A DNA stretch of 64,000 nucleotides from Epiperipatus broadwayi (taxonomy: Eukaryota > Onychophora > Udeonychophora > Euonychophora > Peripatidae): positions 12,407,748 through 12,471,747 of the forward strand of contig JAQFVV010012400.1 in the NCBI GenBank assembly GCA_028023455.1, given 5' to 3'. The notes under the pieces are model-generated. The model did not search any database, was not told the origin of the DNA, and worked only from the letters and a program-made list of their open reading frames with translations. Of this stretch, positions 1-11,924 are shown piece after piece. Each line of letters begins with the position of its first letter. The stretch's first letter is position 1. The position numbers were made by a program, and so were the translations under genes.

Positions 1-203
1 TTTTCTAATTCTTTATCAATATTGTTTTGTTGAGTAATGGTAGATCCAAGTTTTTTTTCAATTGATGTCACTTCCTTTTGTAATGTAAAAAGAGCCGAGA
101 AGATATCGCTAAATTTTATATTATATTCGTTCATTTGTTTGCCAAATTTTAATAATTCATTACTCACCATTTCAAGCGTCATTTGCTGCTGTAAATGTTC
201 CAT
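1..203 (-). CDS. Coiled-coil ZYG11/ZER1-like protein, copy 1 (5' end only)
   Basis: This is the first 67 codons of a gene running off the left edge of the window. The start ATG (complement of 201-203) lies in a good Kozak context, with A at -3 and G at +4. The protein begins MEHLQQQMTLEMVSNELL and is nearly identical to the starts of the copies at 25630-27876 and 60732-62886. The frame is open throughout the visible part. Residues 9-18 fit a BC-box (T-L-x3-S-x3-L), the elongin-C-binding element. The ARM-like C-terminal half seen in copy 2 should lie outside the window. Whether this copy is intact cannot be judged. Confidence 0.8.
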   Translation of the reverse strand, partial: MEHLQQQMTLEMVSNELLKFGKQMNEYNIKFSDIFSALFTLQKEVTSIEKKLGSTITQQNNIDKELE

Positions 204-779
204 TTTGGGCTGATCGTTAATAAGTATACTGTTGGAATTTGAACTTTGTATCTTTAAAATTTATTTACTAGAAACAAAATTTTAAAAACCCTATCAAATT
301 ATTTTATTTTATCCGAAAAATTCTTTTATAAACTTCTATAGCATAATTCATTTGTTAATACGTACGATGAATTCTCTCCCATTGTCTTCGTTATTTTCTT
401 TTCTCGATCTTCTTCATCCGGGTATTAGCTGCATGTAAGACGAAAGTTATTTTTTCGACGTTACAAATAATTGAGAAAAAGTAACATAAAGTATACATGC
501 AATATATTTAGTTAGGGGAATCCCGTGACTCGCTCCAAATAAAATAGCACTTTTTGCCACGTCAGTTAATCCCGTCAAATATCACTATTAAATGGCAATA
601 GATTTCCGCTCAAACTGCAAAAAGCTTTACTGGTGCAATTTGCGTTAGTATTAGTAAACTAATTCCAGTGCTGTGTGTGATTAAAAAGTACAATTTAGAT
701 TAGTTTTTAAAAGTAATTAAATAATTTAATTTAAGATTCAAATATAGATAATTTAACAACAAAAAGAGAATTACTAACG
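204..779 (-). promoter_or_regulatory. Conserved 5' flank of gene copy 1
   Basis: The bases directly upstream of the ATG are conserved in all three gene copies (also 27877-28480 and 62887-63344). Conserved stretches include the run around TTTATTTACTAGAAACAAAA and, about 330 bp upstream, a CTCGCTCCAAATAAAATAGC-like block. Conservation outside the reading frame shows that the duplicated unit includes upstream DNA. It probably holds the promoter, but I see no confident TATA box or initiator. Confidence 0.4.
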
Positions 780-1005
780 TAATGTTTTATCAGGAGAGTG
801 ATATTAAAACAGACAAAACTCACTATATATATTGCCACACACAGCAAGCTAGAGTAATCAATGGATGCCAGAAGGCTTGGGCTTAAAATCCCCATCTAGT
901 GCCTACTCCAGCTTGCTGTGTGTGGCAATATACATAGTGAGTTTTGCCTGTTTTAACAACAGTTATACACAAGCATAAGAGGTGTGGGCATGTGACGCTT
1001 AATGT
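780..1005. mobile_element. Foldback element, family 1, copy 1
   Basis: A near-perfect hairpin spans 804-956. Its arms begin TTAAAACAGACAAAACTCAC and run about 45 bp, around a loop of about 55 bp. The paralogous flank of gene copy 2 (near 28545) lacks the whole segment, so it is an insertion. TAATGT at 780-785 and 1000-1005 may be its target duplication. The loop contains ATCAATGGATGCCAGAAGGC, which recurs in the foldback at 46249-46448. No coding capacity is present, so it looks like a non-autonomous DNA element. Confidence 0.65.
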
Positions 1006-1162
1006 AGAGTGATAATAATATTCAGTAATTGAATAAAAAAGGAAATCCCCTTTCAAAAATTGCTCTGTTTATATATGAATTAAATATTTTATTCACGTAT
1101 ATGCAAGTTATATATGAACTATTACTATTTTTTTTCATTTCTGAGCCAATGTAATATTTGGT

Positions 1163-1256
1163 AATTTTTTTTAATATTCAGCTTTATATCTGCCTAGTAT
1201 GCTTTATCGTATTCATGATCGTGCTACGCAGTAATAAAGCTGAGTGTTAAAAAATT
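1163..1256. repeat. Hairpin upstream of gene copy 1
   Basis: Stems of about 29 bp (1163-1192 and 1228-1256) pair with few mismatches; the left stem contains ATATTCAGCTTTAT. The loop begins CTAGTATGCTTTATCG. The paralogous position upstream of gene copy 2 (28659-28749) also forms a hairpin around the same loop motif, but with different stem sequence. Confidence 0.6.
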
Positions 1257-1307
1257 GCCTTTTTTGCGACTATATTCATTAATTTCCAGTAACTTATATT
1301 TACAAAA

Positions 1308-1677
1308 CAGCCTTTGGTTGCCTTGCCTATATGGAAGAAAAGAACTCGCACATCCTTCTAGGTTTATCTAACCCTTCTACTTGTTTCATACTAGCTTGCA
1401 TCATGTGTTGGTATTGTGATACTTCGAGTTATTTTGTGACAGCTTGCCTTGTATCTAGTTTATATCCTAACAGCTTCCAGTTCTAATGTGAACTTACCTC
1501 AACTGCTTTACTCATGTAGTAAATAGTGTGCATACTGTTATTCAACTCTGATAGTAATTAGTTGTTATCTGCTCTTATCTTTAAATATACCTATTTATAG
1601 TCACCTCTCCTTCCATAATGAGAGCATTCAGATTTAATCACCTAATGCTCAGTTGAAGGTATTGTTGAGTTATAACA
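1308..1677 (-). mobile_element. LTR of a Gypsy-type retrotransposon (3' LTR remnant)
   Basis: Read on the minus strand the LTR starts TGTTATAACTCAAC just after a GGGAA purine run, the usual junction of a 3' LTR. It carries a TATA-like CTATAAATAGG. It is similar to the LTRs at 28806-29257 and 31870-32351. It lies at the same position relative to gene copy 1 as the 28.8-kb LTR does to gene copy 2, so the insertion appears older than the gene duplication. The distal end of the LTR is approximate. Confidence 0.55.
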
Positions 1678-2035
1678 TTCCCGTTTGCTTGCTAAAATTA
1701 GTCTTGAAAATGTAATCACTGAGATGGTTTGGGGGGTGTCTGTTTCTTTCTGAGTTTCTCAGGTTCAGCTACTTTATTTGCAGGCTCAGTGTCATTACTT
1801 GTTGATCTGGTGTCTTCATTTGTAAATCAAGTGACTGAATTTTGTACACTCTTTACTACCGGCTGGTGAACCATAGTTCAACCTTAACTGGTTTTTATTT
1901 CAGTAGTATTACTGTCCATCCACTTACTGTTTGAATGCTTTTAATTTGATTATAATTTATGAACTCATTTGGTGAGCCATTGAGTATAGAGCATAGGATT
2001 TGTGAACCATCTGCACTTTAGCACTTTTGCTTTCC
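1678..2035 (-). pseudogene. Retrotransposon pol C-terminal remnant
   Basis: Minus-strand translation next to the LTR gives a charged tail (with EDTRSTSNDTEPANK and EKLRKKQTPPK) like the basic C-terminus of Gypsy pol polyproteins. It is interrupted by stops. It is paralogous to 29260-29640. Only the last part of the integrase-side coding region is recognisable. Confidence 0.4.
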
Positions 2036-2419
2036 TGACAATGTTGATTAAGTTTAAATGAAAATAGAGTTATCAAAAATTTTAATCAGTTTAAGTTAAC
2101 AGTGAAGGTTGATAATAAGCTCTCACCATGAAAATAGTAGAAACATTAATGATCAATTTGTGCTGGAATGTGTAGTGCAGAACTGCAAATTTTCACCATA
2201 GTTAGTAAAAACTAATTTAAGACTTTGTTTGCCAATGGCATTCTCATCAAGTTAGTGGGAGTGTTTCAAATAGTCATTTGATAAATTTACCTTCTCGTAT
2301 GTTGAAATGGTTTAGACTCTTAGGAATTAAAGTCTGCATCATAAAAAAACAACAATATTGAGACAAGTTAGGATCCTTTACTCATTGAAACTGGAAAAGT
2401 TATGATCACAGTAATTGGA

Positions 2420-3300
2420 AGTAATCTGCAAGAAGTTAGTCCTGCTATTAGAAAGCCTTAAAAGATTCATTTCAAACAAGAGAAGAAATAGTTGGAACAA
2501 CAAGAGACTCTATTAGAAAAGGGCATTCTAATTCTGGTAGAGAATTCAGAATTCACTATCTCCCTAGTACTTGTTACCAAAAGAGATCAGAATATGCAAT
2601 GATTATTACACAACTATGAATAAATGTTAAAGTAAAAATCTCTACCAAATGTACACCAAGTGATTATTGATGTAAAATGTGACATAACATCATGAAGATG
2701 AATCTTTATCAACAGGAGAAATACTAATGGTTGCCATTCATTTAGGCCTCAAAGAATCTAGAGCATTGTTTTTTTTAATATCATACCAAATACTTTTCAT
2801 GTCAAAATGGAAAAAATTATTCCACACTCAATGATATGATGGGAATGGCCTAAACAATTATCTAACTTCTTGTGTAATATAATCATCAGTTGAAGCAAGC
2901 AACCTGCACTAGAAAAAGTACATCTAATTAAAAATCCTCATGCTTTTGTAATCTTCAAGCAATCTTGTAACAAGTTAATTATTTTTTAAGTTTTCTTAAA
3001 GGAAAAATTCATCTAGGTCAATCTCTGTATGATCTTACAATGAATCAACAATGGAAATGGATTATAGAACAAGAAATAAAAGAAACCAAAGCCTTATTGT
3101 CATCAAATAGTCAGTTTACTTATTGTTATGGAAATTTTGATGTCACAATCATGATTAATTAATGTGAATACATAGCAATCTACTTTATGCCATGCCACAA
3201 AGTTAGGTGAGAAATCAATAGCATATACATTTTGGAATCTATCCATAGTCAAAAGAAATTTCCATTTTCTGAATACAGAAGCATTAGCCAACAATGCGCA
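2420..3300 (+). pseudogene. Ty3/Gypsy reverse transcriptase-RNase H remnant
   Basis: Conceptual plus-strand translation in several frames follows the order of a Gypsy RT. It starts with LLEKGILILVENSEF and LVLVTKRD (RT start), then GLKESRALF near 2740 (the conserved GLK-S-F block). IEQEIKETKALLSSNS near 3070 marks the RT/RNase H connection, and IAYTFWNLSIVKRNF near 3220 matches the RNase H region. Many stops and frame changes make it dead. It lies opposite in strand to the LTR remnant at 1.3-2.0 kb, so it belongs to another element. Confidence 0.6.
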
Positions 3301-3479
3301 TGGAAATAAAATTTCTCAAAATGTACATCTTGGGGATCATATGCATCTATTCACAATGTGTTAAAATCAGATAAAATCCAGTCCCTACCTTGCATGAGTG
3401 TAATGTAATAAAACACACTGCAGAAATATCCCAGATTGATTAATCTCAATTCTAATGAATGATTATTTAAAATTATTTA

Positions 3480-3965
3480 ATATACTTTCCATTAAGGGTT
3501 TGTGTCAAAATTGTGAGGGCAGCACAATTGACCCTTGTCAATTAAACTGTAGTAATTTACTTTCTATATATATTGAACAATGATAAAGATATGTGTAAGT
3601 GATTTTGGTCTGGGCCAATTGATAAATGCTGTCTCAGCATGAAATGTGCATCATATTGGGGATCGTAGATACACCCTTTTATATGTTAAAGACAGAAATT
3701 TACCAAAATATCCATTATTGGATATCCTCAAGTGTCATGAATGATATTAATAAAAAATTATTTTCATTAAGTGTTTTGTGACAACTTGTAAGAGCAGCAC
3801 ATTTGACTGTAGTAATTTGTAGTATATATATATATACATATATATATATACTGAACAATGATAAAGATATGTGCAGAAGATTGTGGTCTCCACTATCTGC
3901 TGAGGGCTGGTAGAATATGAAATATGCATCTTAGGGATCATAGATGTTTTTTACATGTCAAATGA
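3480..3965 (+). repeat. Two tandem copies of a dispersed repeat of about 210 bp
   Basis: Units at about 3480-3700 and 3750-3965 share TTCATTAAG-G-TTTGTG, an AACAATGATAAAGATATGTG block and a GGGATCATAGAT-like end. The second unit contains a (TA)n run at 3820-3855. The 3' half of the unit recurs at about 32998-33165 and 47668-47835, so it is a dispersed family. No coding potential was seen. Confidence 0.5.
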
Positions 3966-3969
3966 CAGA

Positions 3970-6900
3970 CTGATATGTTTAGTTATGGCTTATAATGTCA
4001 TCAAATAAACTATCAATAGTCTTAATTTAGTTGTCTTAGAAGACAAAAAAAATGTTATTTTTATAGGTAAATTAAAAACCCTGCAGATGTAAACATTTTT
4101 TTAGCTGTTAAATTTATGTTAGAAAACTCTATAATATTCATAATTAATAATCCTGTCTTTTAAGGTCAGAATATATATTGTGATCATCTATAGAAAGAAT
4201 AATAAATTCAAAAATATTTGAACAAACTGGCTGTCATAAGTAAACATAAATAGAGGCTACAAGACACTACAAATTCTATAATGTTGGGGGAGGTCACAAA
4301 GTACCCCACTTCCGATCTTACATTACATTACATCAGTCTTTCATCTCCCACAGCTAATATTCAACATCAATCAACTTCAAGATCTAAAACAAAAATATTA
4401 CAAGATAAATTTATTTTGCAATACTAGTAAATAGTTAACGATCAAGAGGACAGCCATCTATAAAATAAATATGGAATTTGAATTATGAGTTGGATGATAA
4501 ATGGATTAAGATATAGAAGATTAAATGGGTGGTGAAGAAGAAATAATAATTAACTAATGAAAATGAATTGACTTAAGAATGAGAAGAATGAAAATAAAAT
4601 GTTTTACGGTGATGAATGATTAAGATGGTGATAGAATAGGGATCAATGAAGGATGAACTATTTATGATAATGACTTGAGATGAAATGAAAATGAAATTAA
4701 AAGAATTTATGGATGAGTTATGATAACAATGTTGATGATGAAAAATGAAATCCTGAACTATAAAACTAATATTGTTTCAAACAAGAACAAGACAAAAATG
4801 AAATAAAGCAAAGGTTCTAAGCTTGACTAAAAATATTTAACCACTAAATTAGAATGGGTTATGAGTTTTAAACTAAAAAAGAAACATCTTAAAATTACAC
4901 AGAATCAATTAAACAAAAAAAAAAATATAAGAGATCAAGGCAAAGCATAGTAAATAACTTAAGAAATAAAAAATTATAATAGATTCAAATCAATTAATAA
5001 TTTAGTTTTCATAAGGTTCAAATAAGTATTACTATTTTAAAAGATATATTTGGATCAGTGAGAGAGATTTTGCCACTACCCAAATAAAGCCAGCAAAGAT
5101 AGGTCATAAACAAAAATCAAATCAATAAAGAACATTTGACAATTGCAATACTAACAATAAAAATAAACTTTAAATTTTATGAGATGTTAATAAATTTTTA
5201 ATAAAGTAAATATAATAATCTGCAAACTATTTTTTATTTAACAACCATGGGCAATGTGATACAAGATCAGTGAATGATGTCCGTAATGATTTAAATAAAC
5301 AGGTTATTCCAAAAACTAAATATTTAATCTTTAAAACATTATTTGAAAATAATGCATGCACTTAGTGTTTTGATAAATAAGTGATAAAACTTCATACAAT
5401 GAATATAAGAGTTTAGCAAAACTTATTTTGATATGGTAATGCATAATAAAATCTATTACATTAACTGATGGATATTTATGACAACAATAAAAATAATATG
5501 TTGATATCAATAACACTATGGATAGTGTTTAGAAATAAGGCCATGGACAACTAAATGTATTTTCAAACAAAATTTATTTTCATTCTTTACAAGTTTGTGA
5601 AATACTAATAACAAAAAAATATATAATCTTGGACAATCATGAACATAAATTTATATAGAATAAGATTTTATTACATTATTATATTACTAAGGAAAGATCT
5701 CTTAGGATGTATTTATCATTTTAATAGATTATTATCTTTGATTAATTATTATTTAAGTCTATTACTTACATTAAGTTTATTTTGATTTATCATACATTTT
5801 ACATATTTATTAAACATGGTTTTAAGAACTTATTTACTTCAAAAAGACACAGGCAATAGTTAGTAATCTACCCGTATTATTATACAAGATAACACAATGA
5901 ATATACTTAAGATGATTTATGCTACCATATCTTACTAAAAAATATTGACTTCTTACTTTATTTATTTAGGATATTAAACAGCCAACATTGCTTTAAGGGT
6001 TAGTACCATTATTATTCTACCTTTCAATTATTAATTTTATGTTATATATACATTGCTTATAACACTTCTTTCATATACACTTCAATGCAAACAAATTTTC
6101 TTAAACTTCTTTATTTTCCTTACAGTTTTGACTATCCAGCAGTCTTCATCAGAGCTACAATGTTTGAATAATATAAATACATAACCATCATTTCACACAT
6201 ATATAAAAATACACACATATATATATATCAAAATTTTATATTACAAGACTTTTTTAAGATTAAGGAAAAATATGAGTATTTTAAAACAGATTGGGTATAA
6301 ATGATAATAACATAGCTTAATGGTATAGATGGAATCATCTCGAATAGATCAGCACCAAGTAACAATCTACTATATAAAATAACTTAACTAATATTATCTT
6401 TTATCATCAGTTTGCTCAATACTAAGTACAATCTACATTTTCAAATACTATATTTTAAAAATGATTCTGTTGTTATCGATACTAAACCATTAAAATGTAC
6501 GAATATGGAACATAATAAAATATATGACATATCCAGAGATATAATAGGATTGAGCTAAGGCAAAAGATAACAAATCACAACCTAGGCCACTCATTTTGTG
6601 ACTGCAAATGGTCTGTAATCCTAATGTCACTTTTGGATCACCAGGGATATGGAAAAAAGGGAGCCAATTCATTATCTAAATAACTATATCAATACACTAT
6701 GAAAGTATGACCTTAATCTCTCAAAGTTTTATGGGCATCGTTCATGATTTACTCATGATGATCATTTATATCATCATTCAGGATAAGTGAGTAAGTTCAC
6801 CAGATGTGATGCAACATGGATCTACCACATATTTCAAATATATAGAATATCATTATAATCATTCAACATGATAATAATCAACTCGCATAGTAATATCACT

Positions 6901-9535
6901 TACCATGAATATAAATACTATGCAAAACAGGATACTTTACTATTTGACATAAAAATTATAACTACCATTATCAATCCGAGAATTACCCATAACTATAGCT
7001 GTCATTAGCTATTAATTAGTTAAGTATTATATACAAAATATATTTAATGCATTTAAATTAACTAGAATTGGATATTTTCCACTTATTACTGTTTAACAAT
7101 TTTAGATTTTATCCTAGAAAGAAAAATATTAAGAATAAATTGTAATTTATTGTGAGAAATTTTAACCTTCTTACCTGTTTTCATATTTTAAATATGAACA
7201 AAATTTATAATAAATAAGATTATTTAATATTTTTAATATTTGATCAAATTTACATTTATCACGAGTTTCATTTTCTACACAAACCAGTTTTTGTATCTGT
7301 GACACAGACATATACAATCTTACAAAACAATATATATTAAGCTAAAAATAATAAACAATCATTACACAATCTTTTCACATTTCTTCTTGTGAAACAAAGA
7401 GAATAAAATCTTGATTGCAACTATTGGAAATCTGCAGCATTATATGAATGATGAATATTCTTTATCATATTATATTCCATACTTATTTATTAGTTTAAAT
7501 TGTAATCCTAGTACATTGTTGGATCTATAAATAACTAGTTTTCATCCATTAACTTTCAATGCTCTGTTATACTGGAAGTTAAAGAAGTTGAAGGTAAACA
7601 TTACTTCTTATCTTTATCATGTATATGGATTTCATATGTTTTATTGGTTAATGACACTTTAATAATTAATACATTATTAATCCAGTTCACAATGTTATTA
7701 ACATGATAATTAGTATACCAAGATTAAGTTAACCTTTGACTTAACATTGATGAAATTGTACAACTCAGTTTAATAAATAAATGTTGTATTCAGTTTTGCT
7801 CCAACGTAAGTTTTAAGGCAATGCTGTGAATATTTCATATTAAAATTCTTAATAAATATTTTGTAAACTTTTATAATTTAATGTCTATTTATATTGTTTT
7901 ATTTTTTATTTAATTGCCATATAACAATTTATTTTCTCTGCATAATAAAAATAATTATGGCATAAAAAATTGTTGCAGTTGGAGTTTGCTTTATATATTA
8001 TTTCACATTAGTTCAAACACGTCACAAGTGTCTTATAAATTTAAAATAGCAATAAAAGACATTAAGTATCTCTTATCACTGTCCTGCTTCTTTTGAATTT
8101 ATTCTAACTGAAAGTATAAAATAATTATCTTTTCTTTCTTCTTGTTATTCCAAATAAATTATAACTATTTTTATAATGCACACTGAAAATATAATTAAAA
8201 ACATTTATAAAATAAAGAGTAAAAATTCAAGCTTACAAACTTCTGAGTTGGTTTAAATTTGAAGTCCATTTTGGTGGGCTTTTTCTTCCAAGACCAATTT
8301 TAAATGTGAATTCCTTACAATTATCAATTGATAGTCATGATGTGCTTCATGTGTATAGGTCAAATGGAGGTCCTACTCCATGAGTTACAATTTACTAATT
8401 CAATTCAATTTTCAATTCAAATTTTACTTTTAAATAATTTTCTGCTTCCCAGTTCTTCCTTAATGTACTTTTCTCCCCTGGTTCTTTTAATTATCCCAGT
8501 TCCCTTCATAAAAATCTATGTTGTCCTATTTATTAACGTTTACCAGAGAGGGTGATTGTAAAAAATTAACAGACCAACTGAATCATTGTATATGCATACA
8601 TTAACTTACAAGTAGTAATTTTTCATCTATAAGCCTAGGTTATAATTAATTAAGCTATTCAAAACTATTTTATATTGCAATAAAAATATGCTTGATAATT
8701 AATTATAAAGATTAATTTAGAATAGCTATAATTTTAAATCTTTTAATGATAATTATTTAATAATAAAATACCAAAATATTTCTATACTTTTAATTTAATC
8801 ATAATATTAATAAATTATTCTGATACTATTGAAATTATTCCATCTGACAGAGTGGATATAGTCTCATATACAATGGAGCAGAAAGCTAGCACATATCTTG
8901 AACAGCCCAATTCTTTATCACTCGGGAGATTTATGGATGAAATTTACTGATTTTTATAATACAATTTAGCAATCATGATAACACACCACTGATTTAATAT
9001 ACCTATTTAATATTTTTAATTATCAATTAAATTTAAAATTTATGTAATTGACCATTTAAATAAGACTTGACAAATATCGAGCCCAACCATAAGGTTACAA
9101 TATATTATTACAATATTATTTGTTTAATTATTAATTCTAGGTGTACATTGAGATATATATTTATAGAAATCTCTGATGTACCTCTATAGAAAATTTAAAT
9201 TTTAAACTGGTTTAAATTTTTATATTTAGTATTTGAAATATATGTATACAATTATAGGAGTCTTTTACAAGAATTGCTCTTATTTTTTAAATACATGCAA
9301 TTCATCTGTTTTTGTGTAGGCATTATGTAAATAGTCAACTTGAATATTAGATACTACTATTCTTTTGATTAAGTTTGTTTTTGTATTAATGTTTAATATT
9401 TGTTTTATTGGCTTCATACTCTTGATTATTCATTGTATGACTGTGGACTCAAAATGATACTAATGTGAGTGGAAATTGTGTGTATAAATAAATGAAAATG
9501 CACTCACCTGACTTACTTTTTGGGGCGTCCTAGTT
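3970..9535. other. AT-rich intergenic DNA without recognised genes
   Basis: No coding signal was found on either strand. Local oddities are a purine-rich stretch at 4480-4770 (repeated GATGA/GAAAATGAA words) and a GC-richer island at 6530-6670. On the minus strand, a TGATGAAGACTGCTGGATAG motif near 6125-6160 resembles sequences near the 3' ends of some retroelements. The short open frames here are not supported by composition or similarity to anything I recognise. Confidence 0.5.
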
Positions 9536-9539
9536 AACA

Positions 9540-10430
9540 AATAATTTATAAAAATATATTTATAATATATAATTACATAATTGAGACCCATCATGAAATC
9601 TCTATTTAAAGATTATCTCAGTGATTTTATTACCTAATGGATGTATCAACATGTAAATATACTTGCAGACAGTCACTTTACAGAATTTTCATTACCATAC
9701 GTACAGTGATGGGTATATCTATGCATGTAGTTGACTACCATTTCATTGAAGTTCATGTGTAATTGACAAAAATACAAATAAAATTGAAAAATATAAATGC
9801 CAATGGCTAGCTCCTGAAACTAAATGTTGTCATTTATATCAGGATTATATTAGAAAACTGAACAGAAGTAGTTAAATGGTGTGTTTTCATGTCACCAGAA
9901 ATCACTATTGAGCTCCCTATACTATATTAAGAATAAAAAGAGTGTTAATATTAGTAATGACTGATTACTATGTGCATAGATGAACTTAAAAATTGTGGAT
10001 GCATGTTTCTCCAAATAAATATTTTATTTTAACATATATGTGTAATAATAAAGACATATACTATTACTGTACTCAATAAATGAACTGAACTTAAAGCACT
10101 ATAAGTAATATTGTATTTGTAATGAATATAGCATGCATATTATTCATAGATTGAATTACTTTTTATATTTTTATGACTTTTGTAAAACTTTAATTACAAA
10201 ATATAAGATAACTCAAACAAATATCAAATAGAAAGCATTGTAATGTGTTGTTGTTATATAATTTTTATGTAAATTTATCCAATGTAATGAAATATCCTTT
10301 GAAAAATCATTGAGTACTTAATATCTAATTTTTAAAACAATTTTTTCATTTTATTCAATCAGAATTGACTCAATCTTTTTAAATGCAATACGATCAATCA
10401 CTCTTACATAAGTCCAAGTTTTTTAAATTC
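9540..10430 (-). repeat. Relict 3' flank of a lost gene copy
   Basis: This stretch aligns over about 0.9 kb with 59880-60690, the DNA immediately downstream of gene copy 3. Shared landmarks are ATTACATAATTG, TGTAATGAAAT and CACTCTTACATAAG. Homology stops where the gene's 3' end should follow, and a Gypsy integrase remnant lies there instead. The simplest reading is that a gene copy once stood here and its coding part was deleted or displaced. Confidence 0.5.
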
Positions 10431-10689
10431 TGACCACAAGAGCTTAGAGTTCCTCAACCATAGCTACCTCTCTAACAGTCATCTGGTTAGATGGAGCCTG
10501 TTCCTCCAAGAGTTTAACTACATGGTTCAATACTGCAAAGGGGTAAAAAATGTGGTTGTTGACATAAGTTGCCATCCAGTTCCCACCCAGCAACAGGATT
10601 TAAATTTGGACCAGGTGTACATGATGAACATGGTCTTATGTGTTGATGAATCCATAGTGTGAATTGGCCTAGGTGGCTGTAAGGCAATA

Positions 10690-11832
10690 GGAAGATGTGA
10701 GTTTGAATCGAATTATAAAGCAGTTTCATGCTGAATCTCCAGGGGGTAACTTAACCTTGGAAGGACCATGCAAAGATACAAATTGGAGGGAATACTACAA
10801 TATCAGATCCAAAAGGAATAGACATGTTGAGGGTCATGATATGACCTATAATGAAACATCCCCTTATCCAATATATCCATTGTTTATAGGGACATAATGG
10901 GACCCAGAAGACAATATTGCCTCAAATTCTGTTTTTATTAGCCATGGATGCACCAGGATATAATGTACATGATGAATAAATATGAAATCTGCCAAAGAGC
11001 AAAACCCCTCAACAAAAGTTATGTGACCTCCATGGAGTCGATCAGCCCTCAAAATCTGAAGGAAATAATGGCCATTGATTTTTATGGGCCACTGCCACCC
11101 TTCAACTGAAGGAGATACTTGTTGGTCTACAACCTTTTTTTCCAAATTCATAGCTGCCTGTCCATTATCCAGAACTACTACACAGAATAAAACATTAATG
11201 TATTGTACTCTGAATATACCTTGGGTTGGGGAGCCTGAGGCCCTTCTATCTGATCATAAGACACCTTTCATATCAAAAGAATGGAATCAGTAGACAGCCC
11301 ATCCATATGTAACCTGCAGTTGAATCCCTGCTAGTTATGTGGGAACTAGGGAGGCTATTCCATACATATTTGCCAACAAACCACAGGGGATGGGCTAAAC
11401 AATTATCTCAAATACTCAATTTTATTAATTGGTCCATTAACGAATCCATGGGATGTTCTCCAATGCATCTTCATTTCAGAAACTAGCTCCTAAGTTGTTT
11501 AAGATGAAATTACCATATAGAACTTTTATGAAATGGTGTATATATAGACATGGACAAAAGAGAGGCATATGCTCGAATGCAGTAGATAAGTGACAGGAGA
11601 AAGAAACAGAAAGGGGAGATCCAAAAAATCAGTCTAAAATAGGGAATAAAGTGATGGTAAAAACTTTCCATGTAAATATACCAGAGACATATCAGTTTAA
11701 AAAATTTGATAACCTTTATGAAGGCCCATTTGAGATTATGGAATGTAGAACGAATAACCCTTTCTGGGTTAAAAGGGAACAAGACATCAAGGGCACATAC
11801 AATGCAAGAACATTGAAACCCATTTTATAGAA
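10690..11832 (+). pseudogene. Ty3/Gypsy integrase remnant with GPY/F module
   Basis: Plus-strand translation shows the integrase core: MAIDFYGPLPP near 11070 (first catalytic Asp), FSKFIAACPLSR, and ALLSDHKTPF near 11250 (second Asp). INW-SIN-S-G-S near 11430 follows. The C-terminal module has LYEGPFEIMECRTNNPF (GPY/F) near 11720 and GTYNARTLKPIL before the stop at about 11828. Stops near 11105 and within 11290-11480 break the frame. A purine run AAAAAGGAAGGGG at 11869-11881 looks like the polypurine tract preceding an LTR. Confidence 0.75.
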
Positions 11833-11924
11833 ATAAAGAAAATAAAAATATTAATTTCATACAGTTAAAAAGGAAGGGGTCTAGCATAGATGTTTATTTT
11901 CTTTTGTTTATATTGTACCAGTTG

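Noticed and set aside
8328-8555. 75-codon hydrophobic frame that could be a small membrane protein
   Set aside because: Poly-L/I/F frames are expected by chance in DNA this AT-rich; no homologue or paralogue supports it.
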